Positions 10,301-21,400 of a stretch of DNA of 64,000 bases are shown here, one piece after another (position 1 is the first letter of the stretch; the number at the start of each line of letters is the position of its first letter). Source of the stretch: Daphnia carinata (lineage: Eukaryota; Arthropoda; Branchiopoda; Diplostraca; Daphniidae); contig NC_081336.1 of assembly GCF_022539665.2 (NCBI RefSeq), forward strand, positions 2,480,001 through 2,544,000, written 5' to 3'. The translations under genes and the position numbers were made by a program. The notes beneath the pieces were generated by a model. That model saw only the letters and a list, made by a program, of their open reading frames with translations. It was not told the origin of the DNA and did not search any database.

Positions 10301-13300
10301 ATTAATATCGTTCCCTCACCAGTCTCTTTGACTTTGTGTCCCCGCATCACAACTCGTCTGCGTGCTTTTATACAAACATCCGTGGGGGAGAAGAAAGCCC
10401 GTCCCTCTTCAGCAAAGCTCCGCCCCCCCCCATCGGGATATTTCACCCGTGTCACGTAACCACTCCACTGGGCAAAACAAAGACGAGGCTGACCCTTTTT
10501 TGCAAAAAATCATTTGCCATTTTTCATTTCGGGCCAGTCAACGAACTTGTACCATACGACGACTGGTACACAACGGGTCGTCGGATCAAGTGCTCGTTTT
10601 GATACGGCGAAATTTTCAGCGTGACTAGTCTCCCAGCTTCTCCGAGCTTTCGTCTGCATAAGACATATCGTATTATAAAGTAGATCCGACTCCCAAGGTG
10701 AAATCGTGAGTACGCAATTCCAATTAGCCTCGAATTGATGCTGACGCTCGACGAATGAAAACAACAAAATTAAACGATAATTCCCTTTCTCCATTCATCG
10801 AATAACGCGTTGGGGGAAGCTTTTGTCTACAACTTAATCACGCACGCCACGAAGAAACCTGTCATAAGGTGTTTTTTTCTAAACAGCTTCACGGCCGATT
10901 GACGTCATTTAAACATTGAAATTCGGATACGTCCTGTTAACAAAGCGGTTTGAAGCTCTTTGAATATTAACCTACATGTTCTTTCTTTTTTATTGATTTT
11001 ACACAAGAAAAGGAACGCAAATCGATTTACTAGGAATAATGGGAGATTACGACCGTCCTTGAATGATTCATCGTAATATTCCCATTTTCTGCCAATCGAA
11101 ATAACGCGGTGGTAGACGACATTGTTGGGATTCAATAAACTTTTTTTTTACACACTTCTCTATCACCAATAATTTCAGCACACACAGCACTTTCTTGGTC
11201 ATTGACATTCAAACCGAGCGGCTGAATGGCGAACGTGAGACGCTTTGCCGTGCAAACAGAAAGTGAGAGGAGCCATTAACGCGTCCATCAAACTTGTTAA
11301 CATAAATCATCCAGAAGAGCCGAGCGAAATAACTAATAAAACGGATCGATAACATGTTCTTCAAGAGAAATGTTCCAGCATCATTCTACATTTACTGTAA
11401 ACGAAGAGCATAGCAACAAGCGTTCAGGGACGGCCAAAAAAACAACGTACCGAACTCTCATTTCTTTCTTCACCCCGGGACGAATATCGATCGGTATCGT
11501 TCAAATAAAAAAAAAAATTTCCTCGTCCAAAAGAACGAGAAGGTTTATGAATGATCTGCCGGAAGAGTTTCCTTTGATTAATCAAAAAAAAAAGAGAAAA
11601 ACTCTTTTTCACCAAGCGTTTCGTCCATTAGTCTAAACCGAACACCCTGGCAAATGTTCAAGAAAGAGGAATACAGAAATGTGCACAAAAAAAAGAAAAA
11701 GACTTAAGAAAAGTTTTACATCCGAACCCGACAGGTCGTCGGCATATCCCTTTCCCGCCGGAACAAAGAAAAACGTTCGTGCAAAGAGAAATCGACGGAT
11801 CGATAAGAGACGCTAGAGGGCGAAGAGAGATTCTAGGTTGATCTACATTTGCGAGTAGTCGATCCACTCGAGGCAACAATTAAATTAAGACCATTTCCCC
11901 TTTTTGTCGTAGAGAAGCACTTGATTTTTTTTTTTTTAAGATAGGGAACTCGATGACAGATTGGATTTCGAATTAGTTGTACACCGAGCACAAGATCTAC
12001 ATGGTGGGCGTGACATACACGAGTGGCATTCAAACCCGTCCACGTGACTGAATAATCAAACGCAAAAAAAACACAAAGGGACCCAACAAGAAACCTCAAA
12101 AAGATTTCCGTCTCAATTCTTGGCACGAGAGCTCTATTTCGATTCAACAACGAAAACTTCTTTTTTGAAAAACGAAAAAATTCGGCGTAGTACACTACCT
12201 CAAAACAGTTGCCATTCTTTTACGATGTGCGACACAAAATTCTTTTCTCAGTAATCATTGGTCTTGCAACACTCTTTCCTTCTAACGTCTGAGAGTTTCG
12301 TAAAGTATATCCACCCAAGTACATAAACGACGTTGGTAAACTAAAAGTTAGGCACGTTAGACACACACACAACCACCGATGAAAAAACACAACAACAATG
12401 TAAATACTGATATACCACCACTTGTCTTCTGCTAGAAACCGAGGTGTGTGCTTGACTTTTCGTTTAAAGATTACGCCTCTTTTGCTTTGAATTGACAGTG
12501 TGTCTACGTGCCACCACAATGCCAACCCTTCCCCCCTTAAGAACACAAAATTAAAAAAGTGGGTCAGCAGCGGTTACAAAGCTCGAGCAGCAAAAAGGAG
12601 GTAACTAAACATTTTGTAGGAAATGCGTATAACCTTAACGAGATGCGGGAAAAAATAAACGTGATTATCGGAATCACGATCGTTTATCTATTTATCTTTT
12701 GAATCTTTTTCTTGTGTGTGTGGCAGAGGTCAATCTCAGCCAAAAATAGATTCGTAGCCCGGGAACACTGTTTTGCCAGTGATTGGCAAAAAAAGAGCGA
12801 CTTGTTTACCTCCATCAAGATCCTACACGCCCAAAAGAATTTCTTATGAAAGAAAAAGAAAGAGCCCGCAACGTCGCACTATGTTTACCTACACAACCCT
12901 AAAGGAAAATAGTATTTCCTTTTCTTTTTATCTCTCTTTCTGGCAGGATGTCAATTATTTGGCGAATTTCAAGCGAATGAGTTGGCCAAAAATTTAGAAA
13001 TAAAAAAAAAAGGACTAAGAAAAAAATAGTTTGACATACGAACTGAGAAGTGCCATTGAGTCTGGATTCTAGTTCTTTCTGGTTTTCAGCGTTCCGATGC
13101 TGCCTGTGCCAAGAAACGGACGTCAACATCTTTCGACGACGAAAGCAAAAAATCCCAGTACAAAAAACAAAAAATGGGTAAATGACACTTGGTAACTTTC
13201 TTTTTGTAAAGACACCAACGCCAAAAGCCACCCACAGTCGTCACGGTCTAATAAGATGACAAAACGTCACTTACTGATGACTTATCGGGATACAGGATGT

Positions 13301-15207
13301 CCTTTTTGAATCTGACTGCAAAGTCCGGCCATTGTTGCTTGTTTCTTCCTCGTTTTCGTAGCCACTCAGAGCCTGGAATATGAAAAAGAGGATAGAATAC
13401 AAGCCATTATACATCATTAAAAGTGAATCGCATGCAAAGGGCATCCACCATATTCAAAACGGCGACATGTGTGACGCAAACTACGTACAACCGATTTTTT
13501 TTTGTTTTTAAGATATCGATCGTTTGGCCTGCGTCACGATAGATTTTTCACGTTTGCTGTTCAATACCTGAGATGGGACATTGTCGATATCGAATGTTTC
13601 GAAGGACGTTCGTCGTCTCATCATACAGGGCCTGCTGTTATTCTCCTCCCAACTGGATAAAAAAAAAGACAATAGCGTTAGATAACCTCGTAACAATTAA
13701 AACAGGGAAACAGGTAGTATACTCAAATCGCTCCAGGTTGTCGGCCAAGGTTGACGTTGAGGCACTTCAGTTATTTAGTTGATCCAGAAAACCCACTAAA
13801 AAAGCGTTGCAATTTGTTTTTTTCTTTGTTCCTAATGAGTCTGCAGGGTGAAGTTTCACCCGGCACATGCCATATCACGATCACGACACATTTTTGGCCC
13901 TTTCTTTGTGTGACTGAAGAAATTGATTTTTTTTTTTCCACCAATTAAAAATGTTTTTTGGAAAATGTCAGACCCAATCTACGGCTGTTTCAAACAGTGA
14001 GTCGAAACGAGCTTTAGGCTAAGCATTTGCAAAAAAATGTTATGGGCTCCACAGCGAACCGACCACCCAGTACTTTTCTTTTTTGATTTTTATCTGAAAA
14101 AAAAAACGTGGGAGAGATTGTTCTAGTGATCCGCACAGACACTCGATCCGTAGGTTACTGGACCTTTTTCCTTGAGTCGCGTGCTGCTAAGAAGGGACGT
14201 GGCATCGTTCTCTTCCGGATCGATGCGACGCAGACTCGAGGTTTACAAGGCTGCCCTTTAATGCAGGAAAGCCAACGTTGCACGACTAGACAAATCAAAA
14301 CCCTGAATAAAACAAGAGCAGAAAAAAAGAAGAATTAAGCGACTTCCATCCACTTCATGATTCATGAATGAATAAACTACGACGCATACAGCCAAGAAAT
14401 TCGATTGCAAAAAAGAAAAGGACGATTGAATTTCGACTTCAGCTGAGGAATGTTGTCAATATCAAATTGCTTGAACGATATTCAACACTCTGGCCGCCAT
14501 TCATCAACACTTTTCTGACTGTTACATTTTGTACATTTCATAAGTAAAGAAGGATCCAGATGCTGACATCAACAAAAAAGAACTTTTGTTCGAGACGCAG
14601 TGAATTTTATCTCCTGTTACGGGCATCGAAAATCGCATTGTCCTCCTCCACAGAGTCAAAACAAGGGAATCAAAATAACTGGATCGTATTGTAACTACGC
14701 AGCAATCACCGACAAAAAGCATGCTTCCATCTCCTCCCCCATGAAGAGAAAATGCTCACAGAGAAAATGTTAGTACACACACGACACGAGGCAGGAAGAT
14801 GCCCCCAAGGTCGAGAATATTTTGGTCCTTCCATGCTGATTTTATGCAAATTAAGAAACTATAGACACGAGTCACGATTCCTTGTCCAGGCGATATACAA
14901 GCAAAAGAAGTGCATCAAATTACCATACCGTCAACAGGATGGTGTGTGAAAACAGTGTTGAACAATAGTCTATTTTTAGGTTTATGCCGGCAACAACAAA
15001 AAACAAAAATGGGCGCCACCGCCGAGTTTTGTAACAAATACCAGTGTGAGTCGGTGGCCGGTAATAGATTACAGTGGCAGCTCAATTCTAACTCAATCAG
15101 TCTAAGCCACAACCGCGAACATAAGACGTGACTAGCAAGCCAAATCTATGCATCATGATAAGAGAGACGAAAAAGTTCTTACCTTTTTTGTGCACAACAC
15201 TTGGCAT
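7324..15207 (-). CDS. FAM13: FAM13 family protein, 12 exons
   Basis: Inferred exons are 15183-15207, 14159-14285, 13568-13652, 13275-13372, 9990-10218, 9503-9890, 9213-9376, 8878-9119, 8520-8814, 8052-8243, 7635-7975 and 7324-7567. All phases agree and the sum is 810 codons. The C-terminal half carries the FAM13 hallmarks: SLKQKVKLYEDAFE followed by YRPSH, then KLAVQRALLYVESLHGRP with LLRPLYDRYRILK, and finally EDKRRLRRAIRDLE with HARAKLRLLEALVAK. Vertebrate FAM13A/B long forms add an N-terminal RhoGAP domain. None is seen here, as in FAM13C and short FAM13A forms. The cellular role is poorly known, with links to Rho and Wnt/beta-catenin signalling in mammals. The first four exons are less certain than the last eight. 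An alternative 5' exon may end at 10320, with its GTGAGG donor after it. Confidence 0.85.
10219..13274 (-). other. Long FAM13 intron with a possible alternative first exon
   Basis: A 3.1-kb intron in a gene whose other introns are mostly under 150 bp. A candidate exon ends at 10320 before GTGAGG. Its own open frame (ATG at 10455 or nearby) does not match the phase of the next exon, so it would have to be untranslated. A perfect CRE-like TGACGTCA lies at 10900-10907. Long first introns often carry enhancers, so an internal promoter for short isoforms is possible. Confidence 0.35.
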
Positions 15208-15428
15208 TACACTCCCGAATGTCTCGACAAGTCGGTCTGAATGTCTGCGAACGAAGTCGTATTTGGTTGTATTCGATTACCGATAGTTAAGCTCAAATAT
15301 CGATTGAGATTACATCGAGATAAGTTCGGAGGAAGGGAGTGTTTTGACAATATTGGGCAACATTCGGTGGGCCCGGCTCAAATTATTTTCATTTAGAGCT
15401 GTCCATTCGCACATTTCTAAAACAAAAT
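15208..15428. promoter_or_regulatory. Bidirectional promoter FAM13 / ARPC3
   Basis: Only 221 bp separate the FAM13 start codon candidate (minus) and the ARPC3 start codon (plus). TATCGAT at 15298-15304 matches the core of the arthropod DNA replication-related element (DRE/DREF), common in housekeeping and divergent promoters. No TATA box is evident. Shared regulation is inferred from spacing. Confidence 0.5.
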
Positions 15429-16116
15429 ATGCCGGTATGTATTGTGTTTGTCCGAATTTAGTAACTCTCTGAAACTCGAAAGATGGGCATAATTCAAAGT
15501 TATTTAAAAATGCTTCTCATTTCCACAGGCTTATCATTCCCAGTTTTTGAACCCACCCCAAGTTGTCGGGAATATGGCCATTTTGCCATTAAAAACTCAG
15601 TTCAGAGGGCCAGCCCCTAAAGAAACTGGGGAATCTGATGTCCTGGATGAAGCATTGTACTACTTCAAGGCGAATGTTTTCTTCCGCACATATGAAGTCA
15701 AAAGCGAAGCAGACAGGCTCCTTATCTACCTTACACTCTACATTACAGAGTGCCTGAAGAAACTCCAGAAGTGTTCAAATAAAAGTGTGGCGCAGAATGA
15801 GATGTACTCTTTGGCGATATCAAAATTTGACATTCCTGGTGAACCAGGTTTCCCCCTCAATTCTGTTTACGCCAGACCCACCACCCAGCAGGAAGCAGGT
15901 AAAGTAATGGTAAAAATTTAAGCAACTTAATAATTAAGTAATTTTTATATTTTTATAGACCTATTAAGGCAGTATTTGACACAAGCAAGGCAAGAGATAG
16001 GGTTAAGGCTGGTAGATAAAGTTTTCTTCACAGAAGATGGAAAACCTTCAAAATTTTGGCTCTGTTTTGCTAAAAAGAAGTTTATGGACAAGTCATTATC
16101 AGCACCTGGAATGTGA
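15429..16116 (+). CDS. ARPC3: Actin-related protein 2/3 complex subunit 3 (p21-Arc)
   Basis: Exons are 15429-15434, 15529-15898 and 15959-16116, giving 177 residues against about 178 in the family. The first exon holds only ATG CCG before a GTATGT donor, so the conserved start MPAYHS is split between exons. Conserved blocks include [66 protein letters not shown] and the end [20 protein letters not shown]3 is a structural subunit of the Arp2/3 complex, which nucleates branched actin filaments in the cytoplasm. It bridges the core to the Arp3 side in known structures. The gene is head-to-head with FAM13 and tail-to-tail with ERP29. A plus-strand AATAAA lies at 16183-16188. Confidence 0.97.
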
Positions 16117-16440
16117 GAAGTCATTGTATTAAACCTCCCTGTTTATCTTTCCATTATGTATACATGCAAAATGGTTTGATCAAATAAATTTAATGTGTTC
16201 AATTTTATTTCTAGTTGAAATAAAACACAGAGTTTAAGAAAACGACTACAAGGCGAACCAAATAGTTGTATTATTAGGCAATAAAATTTAAAACACATAC
16301 ACAGAAACATAGTATTTGCAAACGGAAAAAAAATGAGATGCATTCTTTTGAATGCAATTGCTGGGTAGGAGCTCGCACTGAACGACATTGGCCGTGATTG
16401 GCACCTATCAAATGACGGATGAGGCAATTTTTGTCGGATT
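16117..16440. terminator. Convergent 3' ends of ARPC3 and ERP29
   Basis: The plus-strand AATAAA at 16183-16188 suits ARPC3. The minus-strand AATAAA (16204-16209 read as TTTATT) suits ERP29. They are about 20 bp apart and in opposite orientation, so the two mature transcripts probably end within or across each other's 3' UTR. No gene lies here. Confidence 0.5.
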
Positions 16441-17493
16441 TTACAGTTCGATGTTAGCTGTTGGATTTGTTTTTTGGAATGACTGTAGAATGTTGAGACG
16501 CCTCTCCATTTCGTCTTTCTTTTCTTTGGCCAAGTTTCCCTTGCGTAAAGCATCAACTCGAGACAATTCTGACATAAGAAAACCGTCACCCTTCTCAATC
16601 ATTTTGCGCATAACCTTGACGTAAACCTCGGCTGATTTCCGTTCGCTGCCGAGTGAAACCTTGTCCCATTCATCCTCCGCCTGGCGTAGGATTTCCTTCC
16701 GGTCGGAAGAGCTCGTAGTTGCCATAAATCGTTTGGCTAGCCCGTCAAATACTTCTAAACATCCCGGTAAGCCGACCCACAAGCCACTAGTAGAGCTCAC
16801 AAAGCGTTGCATATGTTCAAGTATGAATTCTCCCTGTTGAGAAATATGATCCATAATATTTACTATATTTATCATAATACTTTAGAAATGCTTTAGCCAA
16901 TGTGTACCTGGTATCTTATTGGCTCTGTTTTTCCTTGTTGGAACAACAGCATAACAGGATAGTCTTCTTTGACTATCTTGTACCGTTCAGCTACATCTAC
17001 ATTTTCTTTGTCCCCATAATCTTTCACTCCAACTTCAGCAACTAAGATGTCTGGGTTGGAAGATAGTGCAGCAGACATCTTCCCAAATTGTTCATGTTTA
17101 TCACCGTAGGGATAGGCAACATCAATTTTCACAACAGCAGCTTTGAATTTAGATACGACCTAACAACAGAAATTGATGAGTTAAGGAGGAATTTTGGGTT
17201 CCAATAAATTAAAAGTAAATAACGTTACAAGTAATATTTTTTATTGTTTAATGTTTGGTTAATAATATAAAGAAAAATATTGATTAGCACAAAAACTAGA
17301 TATCTGCTTTATATGAGGTCAATAATACCTTTTTTTTAAATTAAAAAAATTATTTATAACACATTACCTTTTCAAATGAGTAGGAATCCAACTGCACACA
17401 ACCTTGGCAATTACTGGATGCTGCACTGGTAAGGCAGAATAGAGTGCTGAAAATGCACAGTATAAAATATGCATAGGCAAGACTGGGTGACAT
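16441..17493 (-). CDS. ERP29: ER-resident protein ERp29 / windbeutel
   Basis: Exons are 17368-17493, 16908-17159 and 16441-16833, giving 256 residues (about 260 in the family). A signal peptide of about 25 residues precedes a thioredoxin-fold domain with KIDVAYPYGDKHEQFGKM and LVAEVGVKDYGDKENVD. The all-helical ERp29 C-domain follows (GLWVGLPGCLEVFDGLAKRF, AEVYVKVMRKMIEKG). The mature N-terminus has CQGC, matching the CxxC seen in fly Windbeutel and absent from mammalian ERp29. The usual thioredoxin active-site CxxC inside the fold is absent, as normal for this family. ERp29 is an ER luminal chaperone for secretory cargo. Windbeutel escorts the sulfotransferase Pipe in flies. The protein ends NIEL rather than KEEL or KDEL, a degenerate ER-retention signal. 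Confidence 0.95.
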
Positions 17494-18475
17494 TGTGTAA
17501 GAGATAAGGAAGGACTTGCTTAATACTGCACAGTTAATAAAGCACTCGTTTGATGCTTTTGTTGTGTCAACGAGACTTTATATCTGAAACGAAGTCAATT
17601 CTTCGTTCTGGATGTTTCTGTAACACGTTTTCCAATTCGAAGCTGACACATTGCAGCTGCGTTGCCACGCAATGAATGCGACGTCAACAAAATAACAATG
17701 TATTTTCCCCATTCGAATTTCATCGGCCATTAAAACGGTAGTATCTTATCTAAAAAGGAATTTTCATGTCTAAAAAAGGATAGTTCGATACGCAGTGAGA
17801 AAAAATTGCAATGCATAAAGCTTTACGAATTGGTTGCATAAGAATTGTGTTTGGATTTCTGAGGATAACTTAGTCTTGGTGTAACGTTACTGAATGCTAT
17901 CAACTACTTTTGGTTCATCTCTTCAGCTGACATCTACAACGCCTCTCAGCCTAATAGTTACATGGCGCTAACTTGGTCCTCAACTAATTTGGACAATAAG
18001 TGTTACACAATACCCCATTAAGTTGTTGTTCCGGATGTTGAAAACTGATTCCGTCCATTATAAAATAAGGTACAAAATTCCCGATCCTAAATAACGATTA
18101 GCTGCCAATTAATAATTAGAGATCAAGATGACTAGACTCGCAGACGACCCGTCTGAAACAAATTAATCTTATTAAGGTTTAAAAGAACAACTTCGCTTTC
18201 GTTTTCTCAAGTTTCTCGTTCCTCATCAACATGTGTCCATTTACTCAGCCATTGGCGTTGTTTACCAGTTGATATACAAAAAGCAAGCAAGTGGTCCATC
18301 AACTGCATGTATGGGACATAGGCGAACAAGTTGAGAGACCCTAAATATCGTTTATGAAGTCAAAAGTCTAAAATTATAAAAGTAATCACAAACACAGGTC
18401 GTGTCTTTTTGCTTTAGTAAATAACGACACGCGCGATTGCACTTGGTAATGCCGTCCTTTGGCATTCAGCTCACA
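17494..18475. other. Intergenic: ERP29 promoter and cadherin 3' flank
   Basis: About 1 kb with no recognisable gene. On the minus strand TGACGTCG (17679-17686) resembles an unfolded-protein-response element bound by ATF6/XBP1, about 190 bp upstream of the ERP29 ATG. That would fit an ER chaperone, but it is only a motif match. The distal part should hold the cadherin 3' UTR. Confidence 0.35.
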
Positions 18476-21400
18476 TTACAGAACCGATCTGGCAAGGGAT
18501 GAGTGGCCATCATAATATATCTGGCTATCGGGGCTCAGATTCAACAACGAAGCGTGAGGTTGAACAATCGACGACGACCTCCTCGTTCCCGTTCCAGATC
18601 GTTCGGCTACCTGTATACCAGGATTTAGTTTTTTCATTCTCGATTCGTATCTGTAAGGATATTAAATAAGTACAAATTGGAACAGGTAAAATTAAATAAC
18701 GAAAGATTTGTAAAAAAAAAAGTAAATTTTGACTGTGATTAGATAAATTATTTTTTTACCTTGTAAATAGGCAACATGTTGTTAAGGCTGCAATAAGTGC
18801 CATTGCACCAATCAGACAACCAATAACCAGTAACCAAATTTCAAGGTTGTTGATCTCGTATAGAGTTCCACGAGGTACGCAGCGCTTCAAGTAAACAAAA
18901 CGCGATATAAATTAGACACCTTTTACTCACGATGTCAAGAAAGAAGTACCTCTAAGTTGGCAACAGAGAATTTATCGTAAACGCTTCGTAGACGCTGGTT
19001 TCGCTCTGCATTCAGAAGCAATTCCGTGTCTTTTAGATCAAAAACGTGATCTTTGCCGACCAACTGGAAGCAGGAACTAAACAGGAAACGTATTAGCTGA
19101 AGAACCTGGCAATTAATAAATAAACAATACCTAGTACTGGAAAAGTCTAGAGCTCCATCACGCGAGTAGAACTGAGACTCGTACAGATTTAAAGTCAGCG
19201 GCAACTCAAGGCTTTGTTCAACTGACAACCGAAAGTCGGCTAGCATAGGTTTTACATCGGGAGGGGGTTTAGTAAACACGAATTTCATCAACTCCGAATC
19301 TCGTAAAATGTAAATCTGTGGATACAATTTGGAAATTATTCAAATGAATCGACTTCATGAAATAGTGATGCAAGGTTACCTTCAGCGTATTAAAAGCTTT
19401 GCGGGAACGGCTTTCTTCACCGGTCCATGCGCAGACATGAAGTAAGAAATAGCCGTCAACGAAGAGGCCGTAGGTTTGGCTAGTAGTAAGCAAACCAGAA
19501 ATGGTATCCAAGTCGAATGTTTTAGCCACAGCTGGCGACGAGTCTATCTGTGTATCTCCTCCGCTTGAAGCATAATGGTGAGCACGTATAAAACTAACAT
19601 TAAGTAGCTTGTAGAACACGGGGCCGGATTCAGCATCTGGATCAATGGCTTCTAGCCTCACCACCTCCGTATGCAGGGGTGCATTTAAACGTACACCTTT
19701 ACTCAAAAACAAACAGGGTTTGAATTTCACCGACCATCTTTTTGCAATTAATTAATAATAACAATTGTTGTTACCGGTAGTAATATTCGTTTGGACAAAT
19801 ACCGGATCATTGTCGTCGATGTCTTTGACAGTGATTTTTACTTGAATTTCACTCGTGTCCTGGAAGTAACATTATGTATAAAAATCATGAGTCAAATGTT
19901 GGGATATCGTCGCATGTACCTGGGGATTGTACATCTTTCGCAATTCAGAAGGCTTTTCTGCTGGTTTAAAGCACTTGATGGTTAACAAGTAGCTATCTAC
20001 CATCTCACGGTCGATAGTGCCTTTCACCAATAATCGAACCAAGTTGTCTGGATTTCGTTCCAGGGTGAATACTCCAGCGTCATCTCCAACTGGATGTGAT
20101 TTAAAATACATTAGTAAAATGTTGCATCCGTTTGGCATTCTTATTAGTCTCACAGATAATAAGATATTCGATGGCAGCGTTTTCTCCTTGATCAGGATCA
20201 GAGGCCCTTAATTGATCAACACACCAACCAGGCTCAACCTGCTCTAGGACACTGAATTGCAGCGGCCCATCGTACTAGAATTGAAACACGTAATTTTTAA
20301 AAAACAGATATTTGGCTTGTAACGAATAAAAACATACCGGTGTGCGTATAAACTGTGGCGGATGATCGTCAATATCCCGCACGATAATATTTAACCGTCT
20401 AGTTGCTTGTTGTGACGGTGTTCCCTGATCTCGTGCCACAAGAATCAGCGTGTAACTTGCTTTGCTTTCACGATCGAGGCGAGCTTTTGTAGTTACAACT
20501 CCCGTAGCTGGATCTGAATGAGGAACAAATAAATAAATTAATAATAATAAAAAAAGTAATAGTATGGATTTATTATTAACTTACGGATTTCGAAGAAAGC
20601 ATGATCACTACCAAGTGTTCCATCATCAAGAAACTTATAAGTAAGGCGTCCATTGGGCGTAGCTGGATCGTCCGGATCAATGGCCAATGCTTGAAATACA
20701 ATGCTTCCAATAGGTGCTTCCTGCATTAAACAAAAATTGCATTGGACCCTAGCCAACTAAGGAAAATTATCAGTTCCTCTAATGATTTATCGTACCTCAA
20801 CAATATATGCTTTCTCATCAAAGGAAGGCTTTACAAATGATGGTACACCGTCGTTTGGCGTGATGTCGCCTACATAAACGTTTATGTCTATATCAGAAAA
20901 AAGCGGGGATTCGCCCTAAGAAGGTAAAACCGAATGACAAAGATAAATGTTACGGTTTCACATTTGGAAGACACTCAATCGAAACCCATACCTTGTCTTG
21001 AGCTCTAAGGGTTAATACGTAAGGTTCCGATCGCCCTTTTCCTGTCAAGGGGCCCTTGACAATGATACTGCCCGTATTCGGCATAACCGTCAACAACCCT
21101 TTTAGTATAAAACTGGACTTGTAATTCTTTGCTTTATTACTTCAAACTGAAACTGCGGTTACCTTCTAGTCTGCCACCGTTCACCAAACTATACTCGACT
21201 ATACCACCTTCTTGCTCATCAGGATCCACGGCTTCAACTTGCGATACACTCCAGTCTAGAGGAGCATTCTCCGGAACAACGGCAGTATATGAAGACTGAG
21301 TAAATGCAGGAGCGTTGTCGTTCACGTCTATAAGCTCTACCATTACCTTTAAGAGACGAACGGAAAACGTATTACTATTGCATAAAATTGCCATAATGTA

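Noticed and set aside
17632-17669. CCAAT and CCACG upstream of ERP29 as an ERSE
   Set aside because: The spacing between them is 28 bp, not the 9 bp of a true ER stress element.
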